A DNA stretch of 64,000 bases from Muraenolepis orangiensis (taxonomy: Eukaryota; Chordata; Actinopteri; Gadiformes; Muraenolepididae), in assembly GCA_027704905.1 (NCBI GenBank), contig CM051005.1, positions 13,600,100-13,664,099 of the forward strand. Direction: 5' to 3'. Under the pieces are notes generated by a model, which was given only the letters and a program-made list of their open reading frames with translations, was not told the DNA's origin and made no database searches. Numbering within the stretch: the first letter of the stretch is position 1; each line of letters starts with the position of its first letter. A program made the position numbers and the translations under genes. This document shows, piece by piece, positions 28,371 through 62,257 of the stretch.

Positions 28371-29263
28371 CACTGAATCTCGCAAACATTTCCCCCTAAG
28401 TATCCGTGATATGGCCCATGTTGCAGGTATATTGCTGTAAAATATGTGTGAAGGGAAGGCTATTGAGCTCTATGCAGCACGGCTCCTGAGTAGACCGTCG
28501 GTCGAAAGTGTTCCTCTGGGCTGAAAAACTCAGTGAAGCGAGCCTTACCCAATACTTCCCCCTCAAGTCTTTCAAATGGTTTAGCAATCAGTCTATTAAA
28601 AAATGGAGGGCACAAAAGAAAACCAAAACGCCTTGACGTGGCGTGGTGCGATGCATATACATTCCTACCCCCTGTGCAATTAAATAACGATTGGGGCTGT
28701 TATGTTTGTTTGTTTGCGATGTTGTGTTCTCGTCCTGAGGAAATAAATGATGCTATGAATGAAGGGAATGGCAGCAAGTATGTGCTTTGAATGATAGCGG
28801 TAGCTCTCCATCGCCGGGGCTGTGGCGTGTTCCCGTTGTAAGATTGAATGTGTTTAATAAAGTCAGCAGAAAAAAACACGCCATGGATTTTTCCCCGCAG
28901 CTGACTTCTCAATATCTCCCACATATTTAAAGCACTTCACCAGGGCTACAAATGTCTTAACAATCGGCCAACTATATTAAACAAGAGACAATAAAGGAGC
29001 TGTATGGATTGCAAAAAAAGTAATAATAATACGTAAAATAGCTCATAAACAACTCAACGCATAATATGTTTTTCTTTAAAGCTCATTCCCTTTATTCTGA
29101 TCAATTCCTATTGATGGCTGTCAGACTGTTTATATACATTACATTTACGTTTCTATGAGGAAAACAACTGAGCTCTTGCATGTTTTCATTAAGTTGTATC
29201 TGAAACATAGAAAAGTAGAGGGTAAACTTTGACCATACATGTTTAAATGCCAACTTGTGCAAA

Positions 29264-29264
29264 A

Positions 29265-29309
<45 letters not shown>

Positions 29310-29345
29310 CGTGTGCGTGTGTGCACGTGCGTGCACGTGTGTGCG
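29264..29345. repeat. (GT)n microsatellite
   Basis: GT array passing into GTGC/CACG units. Confidence 0.94.
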
Positions 29346-30107
29346 TGCATGCTTGTGTTTGTCTCGAACCCTTATTATTATTATCTAATCTATCTAATAA
29401 TAAAGTAAAGTTTCTTGTGATTTACCCACAAAAATGATAACTCAGGCTCAGGGGAACCTGGCCTTTACACATATACCAGCATATACTGTATATCCACCAA
29501 CAACTCATGGCACTCACCCCTTCCAGGTGTACACTTGCTGATCATAATAATTACAAATATATGTATAGAGCACAAATTTGTAATTGTGAATCACAAATTT
29601 GCAATTGTGAATCACAAATTCACAAAAAAAGTGTTCTTAAAATAACCTGTGTGGATACACAAGGAGGTATCCACAAACCAAACCAAACCTTCTCTCAAAC
29701 ACAACACGCTAGAGAGAGAGCACGGTCTTCTGAACCTGCTCTCTGGAGTGTCTGCTTGCGGATGAGGTGAGGTGGTGACGCTCCCACAATAAGGCCAACA
29801 CACAGCACACAGCACACAGCACACCGCCCAATGCAGCAAATCATCAGAGGAGCGCCAGTACAATCAGCCGGCAGGGAATGATGTATTGTTCCTGCACCGA
29901 GGAGCTGCTACTCAAACAGCCATTACCATTAAGGATAGCGCTGACGTCAAACCGCACATCCCCGCATGCACAGCAGAGGGCTTTATGCTCATTGAATAAT
30001 ATATGCAAAAAAATATATAATGAATCGAATTCGCCATCCGTCATGCTCACGACACCCGCTGTTCTTATCCGCTGTTCTTTTTCTCCTCATTTTGTTTTTC
30101 TACTATT

Positions 30108-30262
<155 letters not shown>

Positions 30263-31558
30263 TCCCGTGTCCTTCGTGGCGAGGTATTCGTCAACCTCTA
30301 CCTCCACCTGCTACGCCTTCCTCGCCCTACCCCCCACAGCAAGGCCCTCGCCACCGCGCTGCCTCTCTAATGAATGTAGATATATTGACAGGTGGTGTTG
30401 CTGGGAGTGATAGATTATGGAAGAGAATGGGAGAACATGGGCGCGGATCTGAGCTCCACACACGGCTTCCTTAAGGGAGAACAACGGGTGGTGGTGGTGG
30501 CAGTGGTGCCACTGGTGGGGGTATTCCTACCTGTGCTAAGGGTGCTAACCTGGTGATCCGGGAGTGAAGAGTTAAGACTGAGCACGTTCAAAGACGGTTG
30601 GATTTGTCTGTCAGTGTCAACCCTATTTCATGAGTGTTTTTTTTAACAACAGAGGAAGACGGTTGTTGTTAGAATAAGAAGCGTGTTTAGTACAGGATAT
30701 GACACAATACGTTTTGCAAAGTGGGTAGGGTGCTTTAGACAGTATGAGAGGGGTTACGTGGTCAATACAGCAATTATATAGATGAGGGTATCAAGAGGGC
30801 AAATGATAGCCAATCAGTGAAGTGCTTTTACTGTCCTCCAGCCAAAGTCGACCTAGTGACCCCAGGTTATGACCCTTGGGTCAAATGTCACCAATCTAGG
30901 GTCAGAGGGCATTAAAGTGCACTGGACAGAGATCCGTTGCTATGGTTACCACACTGACCAAAGGACGGTTAGGTGTGATGGTTGAATCCTAATGAAGAGG
31001 ATATTGACCAAAGACAATGCATTTGATTCGACTATTGGGCCTATTCCACATTATCCACGACAGTGATTTAATTATTTCTGAGATTCTGAAGTTAATGTGA
31101 TCCTTTAAACTGAACAATTTAAATTCTGTTTACTAACATTACGTTTTTTTAACCCTTACATAGAATGGGAGTTACACGACGTCGAGACAAATAAAGTCAT
31201 TTCAAGCCCTCTTCCGCCTTCTAGTGGCAGAAGGATGCTTGCTTTCGAGAATTTATTTTCAGCAAATGGATTTAGTTGCACTCTGAAAATTTCGATAATT
31301 TTAATAACATAAAGGGATTATAGTGATTTTATGTATGGATTGATTATGGATTAGTTTGTATGAAACGCTGAAACGTCTTCAGTTCGTTTTGTCCCTGTTG
31401 CATTAAAGGTGGGACGTCTGTGTTTTACTCATGATGAACGAACAGGGCTCGAACACGTTACATTATGTTAAATTCGGTATGATGGTTTAGGGTGTATTTG
31501 AAAGAAAATGGGTTGGATGATGTTTCAATTTCTAAATGTATTCATACTGATTTGTGGA

Positions 31559-31593
31559 AGTCGCTTTAGACAAAAGCGTCTGCCACAAATGAC
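31559..31593. repeat. Teleost dispersed-repeat tail fragment
   Basis: The phrase gtcgctttagacaaaagcg, then tctgcc, is one mismatch or so from the TCGCTTTGGATAAAAGCGTC tail found at the end of a widespread fish interspersed repeat. It can fold as a 6-bp stem (CGCTTT/AAAGCG). The rest of the element is not recognisable. Confidence 0.5.
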
Positions 31594-31751
31594 TGCTATG
31601 TAACGTAATGATGAGACAACACATTTCTCACTTTCATACTGAAGCTATGTTTGTCACTGAAAGCAACATATTTGCCAAACGTATGTTGTATTATTTCAGA
31701 CCGATTTCAGTAAATGCATCAAATATTACTTTTAAAACAGAGCATTTGAAG

Positions 31752-31760
31752 TCTCGCGAG
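31752..31760. promoter_or_regulatory. TCTCGCGAG palindromic promoter motif, candidate map2k2 promoter
   Basis: Nine of ten bases match the TCTCGCGAGA element found in CpG-island promoters and bound by BANP/ZBTB33-class factors. It lies about 900 bp upstream of the map2k2 ATG in a locally CpG-richer stretch (31745-31810). The transcription start is not visible from sequence. Confidence 0.35.
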
Positions 31761-32660
31761 GTTTGTCCGAGGTGTTGCCAGCTGGGGACGAGACGAGACT
31801 TCACCGCGCCCCTAACCTTTTACCTGGCACTGTCTCAAGAACTACTGCACACCTGCCAAGTGGACTATATATACAGTCGCGAATTATATAGACACTACAG
31901 GCGTAGTCTTCAAATAACACGGCAAAAAAGGCATAATTTGTTGTGAAGCAGCACATTTTGCCGTTGATCTAGCTTCACGGTGTAACAGTTGGACTGTCAT
32001 GCAACAGCTAGCTAGCTGGCGTTAGCTTGCTTAATGGCATCGGTGAGGCGATGGCTCCGGCTTCCAAAGTTGTTTTTGTGGTGTAGCTTAACGTGTGCGT
32101 TTGATTCATTTGAAATGTAGCACACTAGTCTAGTGTGTTGTACTAGCAACGTGTAACGACCCACTTTCTAAGAAATGATCAGTCCGCTGTTAAGCAACGT
32201 TAGCCTACTAGCTAATAGTAGCCCATGTTGGTATTTACTAATGCGATGGGCGTCGCGTAAAATCTAATCTCCGTTTACATTGAATTTGCAGGTGTTCACC
32301 TTGGTAAATCGATTTATGCAGTTCCTTAGTGAGCACTAGGCACTTCCGAAACTATGTAAACTGTGAATGTGTCTTGTATGCTATTAACGAGTTATATAGT
32401 ATGTCTGCTGATTTAATGAAATGCCTTCTAATGTCCTCTAAACGTTTAACGCGGATTTCGATGTCTTTTTCCAGAACGCTTATTCTTGGAACAGATCCGA
32501 TTATAATAAACAGAGGCAGTCAAATGATTTGCTTAGGCCGACATAAAGCTGATATGCTCTCTCCCCCCACCCCCACCCCCTCTTCCTCCTATGTTCTTTT
32601 TTTTTTTAGCAGGGGGGAAATTAATTACTACCTTCTGCCTGGACTTCGTTTTCGAGAGAT

Positions 32661-37326
<4,666 letters not shown>

Positions 37327-38563
37327 AACACAGCGGAACACACTCCCACTCTCGAGACGATCTGCTACACCTACCGGCCACCACACGCTCCCCCAGGCCA
37401 TATATTAAATCAATCAACATGTTAGCCTATTGATTATTCAGCCTGATCTGAAGGGATAGAGAGGCAGCACGAAACAGAGGGGTGGGGAAGAGATAGAGAT
37501 GGGAGAGAGAGAGAGAGAGAGAGTGAGAGAGAGAGAGAAACATATTTGTAATCTTCACTGTACAATGACTTCCATGTTGGCTCCCAACCCATTGTTGAAG
37601 TGATTGTGCTATTTCCACAATGTAAGATTGGCAACACACTGGACTGCTGGCCATTATTCAATTATCTGTGTTCATGAAGCCATTTAATCACTAATTTGTG
37701 GCTTAGCAGTTTATCTACTGGATTGGATGGGCTGAGTTTTGTGCAGGGTGTCCAAGCCCTGCTGCCAGACACTCGTGTTTGCATGGCTCTCGAACATTGT
37801 GAAACTTTAACCTACAACTGCTACACTGCGAAAGGGATGGGGTGCGTTTCTGAATACTGGGGTCCATCTAAAAGAGGCATATTTAATCACTGATAATGCC
37901 GCATCGGAAGACCATGGTGCAGTCGTTTTTTTTTGTTGCCAGATTCATTTTAAGGTGTACAGGAAGATGATGTGCCGCTTCTGTCAAAAGTGGTGCATTA
38001 CTTCATTTGTTTTTCTCTGTCTTGCAAAAATATGCAGAGATATTTTCTTCTTGGTGGCGGTTTATGTCGGAAGGACGGTTTAATGTCTGTTTATTGTCGG
38101 AAGGACTGTAGGACTTGCTTCGATGGTGACCTTTTTTCTTCTGTTCTGTTTAAACGGGGGCTTCTTAGGGTTGGTGGTATAACTCATTACTGCTGCAGTT
38201 TATGCTTTTGTGGACGCTACTCGAGTTTCTGCTGCCAGTTTCTGAATGACTTTGAGGCGGAGCAAAATGTTTAAAATGCTTCGGCATGAACCTCAAAACG
38301 GCGTCAATGAGAATACACATTATTTTTCATTTGTTGTTATCTGTAACTTAAAGCTGGAACTTCTTGGTGTCTCTTGGACTCTGAAAATCTGATTTTGATT
38401 CAAGGCAGTAGCCTCGGACAAATAATGTTAAATTTCATCATCATGGTTTGAAACAGGCTTTTGTCTTTGTGTATTCCCTCTTCTCAATAACATTTTAAAT
38501 AAATATATTGTTTTATGACAAAAAAAATGAAGCTGTCATTATATATGCACAAATGATAATAAA
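37327..38563 (+). other. Probable map2k2 3'UTR
   Basis: Runs from the stop codon to AATAAA candidates at 38498-38503 and 38558-38563. Contains a short GA tract (37506-37538). The small open frames inside show no homology that I recognise. Confidence 0.55.
38558..38563 (+). terminator. Candidate map2k2 polyadenylation signal
   Basis: AATAAA about 1.2 kb after the stop codon. A second AATAAA at 38498-38503 is an equal alternative. Confidence 0.4.
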
Positions 38564-39082
38564 GTGTATGTATTGTGATATTCATCAAGGTGACTTCCTC
38601 TTCCTTCCACTGAAATGCAAAATGTCTAATTGTTGTACACTCATTTCACCACAAGGAGGAAGCACACTAGGATACACTACACCAAGGCCTCTTTTTAATC
38701 ATCTAAAAACGTGTTCATACCTTAATATTACACCATGGCTATTAACAGAAAATGATGTAACACAATACTGTAATTTGCATGCTTTCTAGTACAACTCCGG
38801 GATAACCAAAGAGTTGCCAAAATGAAACGCAGATGCATCTGTTAAGCAAAGGTTATTGTGTGTTTATCATCTGCACCAAATTCTGCTGGTATCTATCGTG
38901 AGGATGTAACGTCTCCTTGAACATGTCAAAACTGCTGGCGGGGAGGAAAGGGCCTTGAGCTGTGGAGATACGGCGACGGCGTTGCAGTGTGTGTGCGTGG
39001 AGTTTAAGAGGTAGTAATGGGCAAGCGTGCAGGGGGGCTCCGCTGCTGCTACTGCAGCAGAGAGAAACGGCAAAGTCTGCAG

Positions 39083-39122
39083 TCATTAATATGCAAATAT
39101 GCAAATGAGAGTGTAATTAAGA
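39083..39122. promoter_or_regulatory. CNE-like element with tandem POU octamers
   Basis: Contains TCATTAATATGCA, a perfect tandem ATGCAAATATGCAAAT octamer pair (39091-39106) and TAATTAAG. It closely resembles 50759-50799. Enhancer function is inferred from composition only. Confidence 0.4.
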
Positions 39123-40326
39123 TTGGGCGTTTGTCAGTCTCTCTTTGATTGCTAATGAATTCCAATCTGCAAGAAAGGGGGAGGGGAAGATAAGCTGAAA
39201 ATTAGGGGGAAAAAAAGAAGGACGGCATTGTGCTTCTCTGGTGTTCTAAAACCGTGGTATGGCGTGGGGTCCACAGAATACAAATGCACTCATTAACGCA
39301 GCAAAATAGATTTTTGCATCGTCCACCATAAAGTGACGACGGTGACAGGCTACACATGCACAGGAACACACCAGGATATAGTGTGTGTGTGTGTGTAATG
39401 CAGTGGATGTACGTGATGTAATTCCTTCTCTACAGATACATCCCCCCCCCCCCCCCTGCTCAAGACGAGTGTCATTGCATCTTGCAAAGGGACAACAAGG
39501 GGAGGGATGGGAGGGGGGTCTAGCTAGATGATTTACCCTGCACACAGTCAGTGAACACACAGCATGACAAGCTAGAGCCAACACGGGAAGGGGGGGGGGG
39601 GGGGGGGACAAGACGTGTGCTCGTTAAGAGTGATGGGGGCTGACCCCTGATGTGAGCGATGCGAAAGGCGGCGGTGGTGGCGAGGGAGGGGTGGCGATGC
39701 TGAGCTCGGGCTCAGGTATCTCCGTGGGGGGAGGGAGAGGGGTTCACAGAGGCAGCATGCCATGTGTCACAAACAACGTTATTTTGATATTTTTGGCAAA
39801 AGGCGGATGGCTTGCATCGCACACACACACACACACACACACACAGGCACTTGCTGCCGTTAACTGCCGTTTCAGTGCTCCCCAGATATGCCTCCATCTT
39901 GCTCTCTTTATCATAAAACGGTGAGAGGTAGACACAGAATAAATAACTCATTTTATGAACAACACTGATAGCAGCTGCTTCTGTCACCTCTCTGGCCTAA
40001 TGATTTATTTGATGCGCTTTTGTTTTGTATACATTTTACAGCGCTGGACAGAACCCATTTATATACAGCACCCATGCCTGCAATTCACACACATCCATAA
40101 TGTTGCTTCACTGTACGTATCTTTCAGAGGAAATACTTCAAAATAAAAGCATGGCACTGTATCTTTACTGTCCATTGAGGACACACCCAGATGCTCCTGA
40201 TAAATGTCACCAATGTTTGAGTAACAATCATTAACACACAAGTACAGCACTTGGAGACCGGGCAGGGGAGTGTGTGAGTGTTGGCTGTCACTAAGGAGGA
40301 TTTGAGTTTGTCTAGCATATGTGTAT

Positions 40327-40455
<129 letters not shown>

Positions 40456-43400
40456 CCCTGACAGAATGTTTAACAGGAAACAGGAAACCAGAAGTCATAA
40501 CAGGAAGTCCCAGGTTTTCATACTGTACCTGATGCGTGGGTGGCTTCATTTTGGGGGAACCCAAAATGCATATTCTTTACATTGCATAGAAAGAAGAAGA
40601 GAAGAATAAAGGCGGGGCTCGTGCATGGTAGAGGTTGAAGGAGCAAACGGAGATCCACTCTAAAAATAGTCTGTTTCTTTTTCACGCGTCTTGCTCTGCA
40701 CCTTGATGTTGTTTTGCAGCTCTGCTGCTTGTCCTACTTCTCTTAAAGGAAACAACCATAACACCGTTTGATCTCTCATCTGGAGACGCGATATGATCAC
40801 TGACGTGGAAGACGCACGCGTACCGTCTTTTCCCAGGTGTACACACCACCGCCATCAATCCGCGACACAAGACTGGTTTTGTCATAATGGGGTCTCGTGT
40901 CGTCTCAATGCTCGCACCCCTTTTTCTCTGTGAAGTCGTTCAGACAGAGAGTGTTTGTTGTTGTGCTACAGACGGAGGGATTTCACTGTCTGCCATAAGG
41001 AATCCCTTTTTTTAGGGTCAGGTGAGCTTCATACAGTCTACAGGCTGTTCACTAAACAGAACAGAGGCAGCACACCAGGAAGAGCTACTGATGATAAACA
41101 TTAGCTGGGACAAATGTCTTAAGTAAGGCAAATTAGTTTGTAGCATTCATCAAAACACTTTTTTTTTGTTGCAGTGGATGAGTGCATAAAGAGATGCGCT
41201 GGAGTGTAGCTCTGAAATTGAGTGTGAACCCCACATGGCTCACCAGCACAGATGCTACTGTGGTTATTTCCCCTCCAACCAGTGGAGGTTTTCCTCTAGA
41301 AGTCCCCAAAACAAACTATAAAACCCAGGCCGCTTGGTAAACATGTGAACAAATGGTGTAAAAGGAGCATTTCTCAAAACCCCAAGGCCCAAATTGTGGT
41401 TTGGGTTCTTTTTCTCTCAGTTTGAAATAAGAATTACCTGAGGCCACATCACCATTGGCACTGGATTACATTTTGTAAGTGGTAAGGTTACTCAATCGTT
41501 ATTTTCTTCTTGTTTTCAAACCTGTGTGTGTGTGTGTATATGTTCCTCTTAACATGCCAGACACAGCTGTCAGTTCTTTGTTGTCCTAAACATCCATTCA
41601 CTGACTGGTTACCTGAACAATGTGTGTAAGCCCACCTATCAGAACCATTTCGCAATATTGGAAATGTACTTCCACGATATTTATACATTAGGGCTTAAGC
41701 CTTAGGGTTAATACAAGCTAACCCCAATGTACACTGTAGTTGTATCTAAATGGATCATAATTCCCCTTCGTAGTAACCTAGTATTATAGTATTACTACCC
41801 TTTAGCTTTATGTGGCACGGTGGGCATTACATCTCACTGTTTTCGCGTGTGTAGAATAGGAAGAATATCGCCACACACACAGTTGTTATTATTTGTAGCT
41901 TAGACAGCGTTTTAACAGCTAAATTAAAAATAACAACCGTTGGCTAAAACGAGGTTGCCCCACGGGATATTGTAGAGATGTATTTGGGCGACCCACGTGT
42001 CGATCAAAATGTCCCTTTATCCGATTGGCCCCGCGTCGCGATATTATCATTCCATCTTGTACTGGTCTGTCAGTAGGCTGCTGAGCTCTGCGCTGTCCTC
42101 TTCCGCGAGGTTACATAGATCCCTACGGGTTTGCCATTATGGGAATCGAATATTTCGCCTAAGACTCTGCAAGTTACGTGCCGTGTTATTTAAGGTGCGC
42201 GGGGGTGCGATGCGGTCGTCTTTAATGTGTGTTTAGTTCGGTAGTCGGTCGTTTGAAATCGGACACCGCTGATGTTTTAGCGTCCATCTCCTCTTCGTAA
42301 GGCTGCGCTGCGGAGTAATATGTTTTTGGAACCGACAATGTGGAGGCTGTTAAAATGTCTACTAGGAAAATGAAATCGTTACAATCGTAACAATAAGAAC
42401 ATCGGAATTAACACAAGAGTTGCGATTTCACCGGCGGGGAAGGCAGTTTTGTTACCGTGACGAGGACAACAACACCGAGACGAAGCGGTAGACCTGGGGG
42501 GGGGGGGTTGATATTGTTTTTTGCTCATCTTCATCAAACCCACGGTCCGGAGCACGGGGGAAGGATCCTATCCCCCAACTTTGTTTTTCTCTACTCCCAG
42601 GCGCTCATTTTGTATGTCGGATGCCCGTTTATTAAGTCCAGGTAATGGTGTGGGGTTACAGAAACTCCATTGTACTCGGCGTTTGCATGTCAAATATACT
42701 AGTGACTACCGGTTTTTTTTTTTTTTTAACCAGGCTATTGTTCAACTTGGAGCGCAGCGGCCAAGTTGTTGGTGGGGCCGGGGGAGAAGCGGGGTTTGTC
42801 CGGCCTGGAAGAGCTGCTTGCGTTTTGTTGAGTAGCGTTTTCAGTCTGTGTGTGGGGGGCAACATACTTCTTTGTTCGAAGGCCGTGGCGATCTAAGACT
42901 TTATTATTATGATTATTGTTATTATTACCACCGCTAGCCCGGGTCTAAATGGACAATTTCAGGATCGTTGCCAACTCCTTTGCGTGTTTTGTGAAGGCGA
43001 TCGATGCGTTTGTCGTTGTGTAGATTATAACGCTACGGCGGAATAAGGTTTAGATCGGGGGTTTTTTTAGACACGCGTCTACACCTGTTCATCACATTGT
43101 GTTGTTTTTAATATGTTGCATGGCGATATTACGTGTATATGAGCACAACCATATACCATACGTACACACCGAGAGCCCAGTTAAATGGGTGAAAGCGGTG
43201 TGTTATTTTCGCCACAATCCGGGGCTAGTAAACAAAAAAAAATAGTGTAGCAAGCCAGTGTTTTTCTACCTTTTGTCCAACAAAACACGTTTGCCCTAAT
43301 TTGGTAAACCGGGAACATATTAAATATACATTTTCTTTTGCTATTTGATTCAGTTTTGGCCACCCAACTTCTTTTAACTTTTCTGGACTGAGTCTTTGTG

Positions 43401-45095
43401 TTCATCAGTGATGTTAGCTTGGTGCCCTCGACGTGTGGACGGGCAACAGGTTCTTAAGGTCCCCTCGTTGAAGCCTCTCGTAACCTACCGCTGGTTCATA
43501 AACGCGTTCACCTTTTGATAATGACATGTCTTTGTCTTTGTCCTGGCCGTATTATTGCTATTTCAGCAGTAAAACTTTTTTTTACCAGTTGGGGTAGGCC
43601 GGAGGAGGGAGTGAGGGGGGGGAGAGGGGAGAGAGAGAGAGAGAGGGGGGGTGGTGGGGGTGGCGGCGAATGGAACTTCCATTTGTTAGGAGGGGCTAAA
43701 CACTTCTCCCCCATTTTGACCTCGGTTGAATGAGACAGGGAAGTTGTGGGACAATTGATCAAGAGTGCCCAGATCCCGACATTAGGATGATTTATTGAAA
43801 TATCTTGTTGAAATCCCATTTAAGGTTATTCAATCTTATTGTTATGCTTATTACTAAATTAAACTTTTTTTTTTATTTTGGTACTTTTATCTGCATGTGG
43901 CTCAATTGACCAGTTTTAATTGCACCCCCTAAAAAGGATTGACTGAAGTGGTATACATAATAGATCGTTTGATCCATTGATGGATGTCTAAACCTTATTC
44001 TAATAGCTTAGTGATTGTGTATCTCGTGGCCTATCAAACATCAACAACAAATTATCACTAAATAAGCATAGTAAAGTGTTTGTTTTTTTAGGCACACCTA
44101 GGCAGTAATATATGTTTGGCACTTGATAGTCATGGTATATTTGTAAGCATTATGCCATCTTATTGCATTGGTTCAGTGTCTTTGAATAGAATAGTTAAAA
44201 TAGTGTTGCTTGTGAGGGGAAAGGGACGTAGTGGGCCTGGGGATTGAGCACAAGAGGAGAGGAGCGTTTCCCTTGTGGCTCTAACCATCAACCACGGTTA
44301 GATAGATCAGGGAAGGCACCTTTTCTGATTGATTAACATAGTTAGGCATTTGTACATACATATGTTATACAATAGGCGTTTTGGGAGATTTGGACTGGTC
44401 ATTTAGTTAAGACTAGGGCATTTTGTGTTTTCTTTTTATATATTAACATTCAACATGGATTCTGGTGGAATAATTCTATGGTTACATACAGTTAATAACA
44501 GTAAATGATCCTAATCTGTCTAGTAAATCAAAATGGTAACACTAGGAACACTATTAGGAATCTATATATATCCCGGTTGGACTTGGGGGTGGTGGGGGGC
44601 TCGGCTACTTTTGCAAGCAAGGTACATTGAGGGATGTTCTCCAATCTAAACTTTGTGTGTACCCTCCTTGTAAAAACAGCCGAAGAGCACGACACAAGAT
44701 CATATCATGCCATGTTCCTTCTGTAAAGCAAAGAAGGGGCACCACCCACAGATTGTCATATGTATTTTATAACCTAGACTTCAATTCATGCAGTCATAGC
44801 CTATCCATTGATACACAAATGACCTTTGCCCTCAGAGCTGGTGTGGTTGTTGGTTGTTTGTGTACTACCAACCGGTCTAATTTAATTAGCTTGCCCCCTG
44901 GCTCCTCTCAGGCCTGAGGATCGGGGGGATATGTAATCGAGGTAGTCGTCCACTCCTATATTTGATTATATGTGCATTTTCTTGTAGACGGGGTAGGAGG
45001 TAACTAGCTCACAAACTGGTCATATTAATGCTCTCCTCGCCTCTGCCTACAGTCACTTACTGAGACTTAAAGGGCCAAGTGAACAGCAGCGCAGC

Positions 45096-62257
<17,162 letters not shown>

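Noticed and set aside
31608..31946. 112-codon frame upstream of map2k2
   Set aside because: No recognisable homology; it spans the putative promoter motif and is unlikely to be coding.
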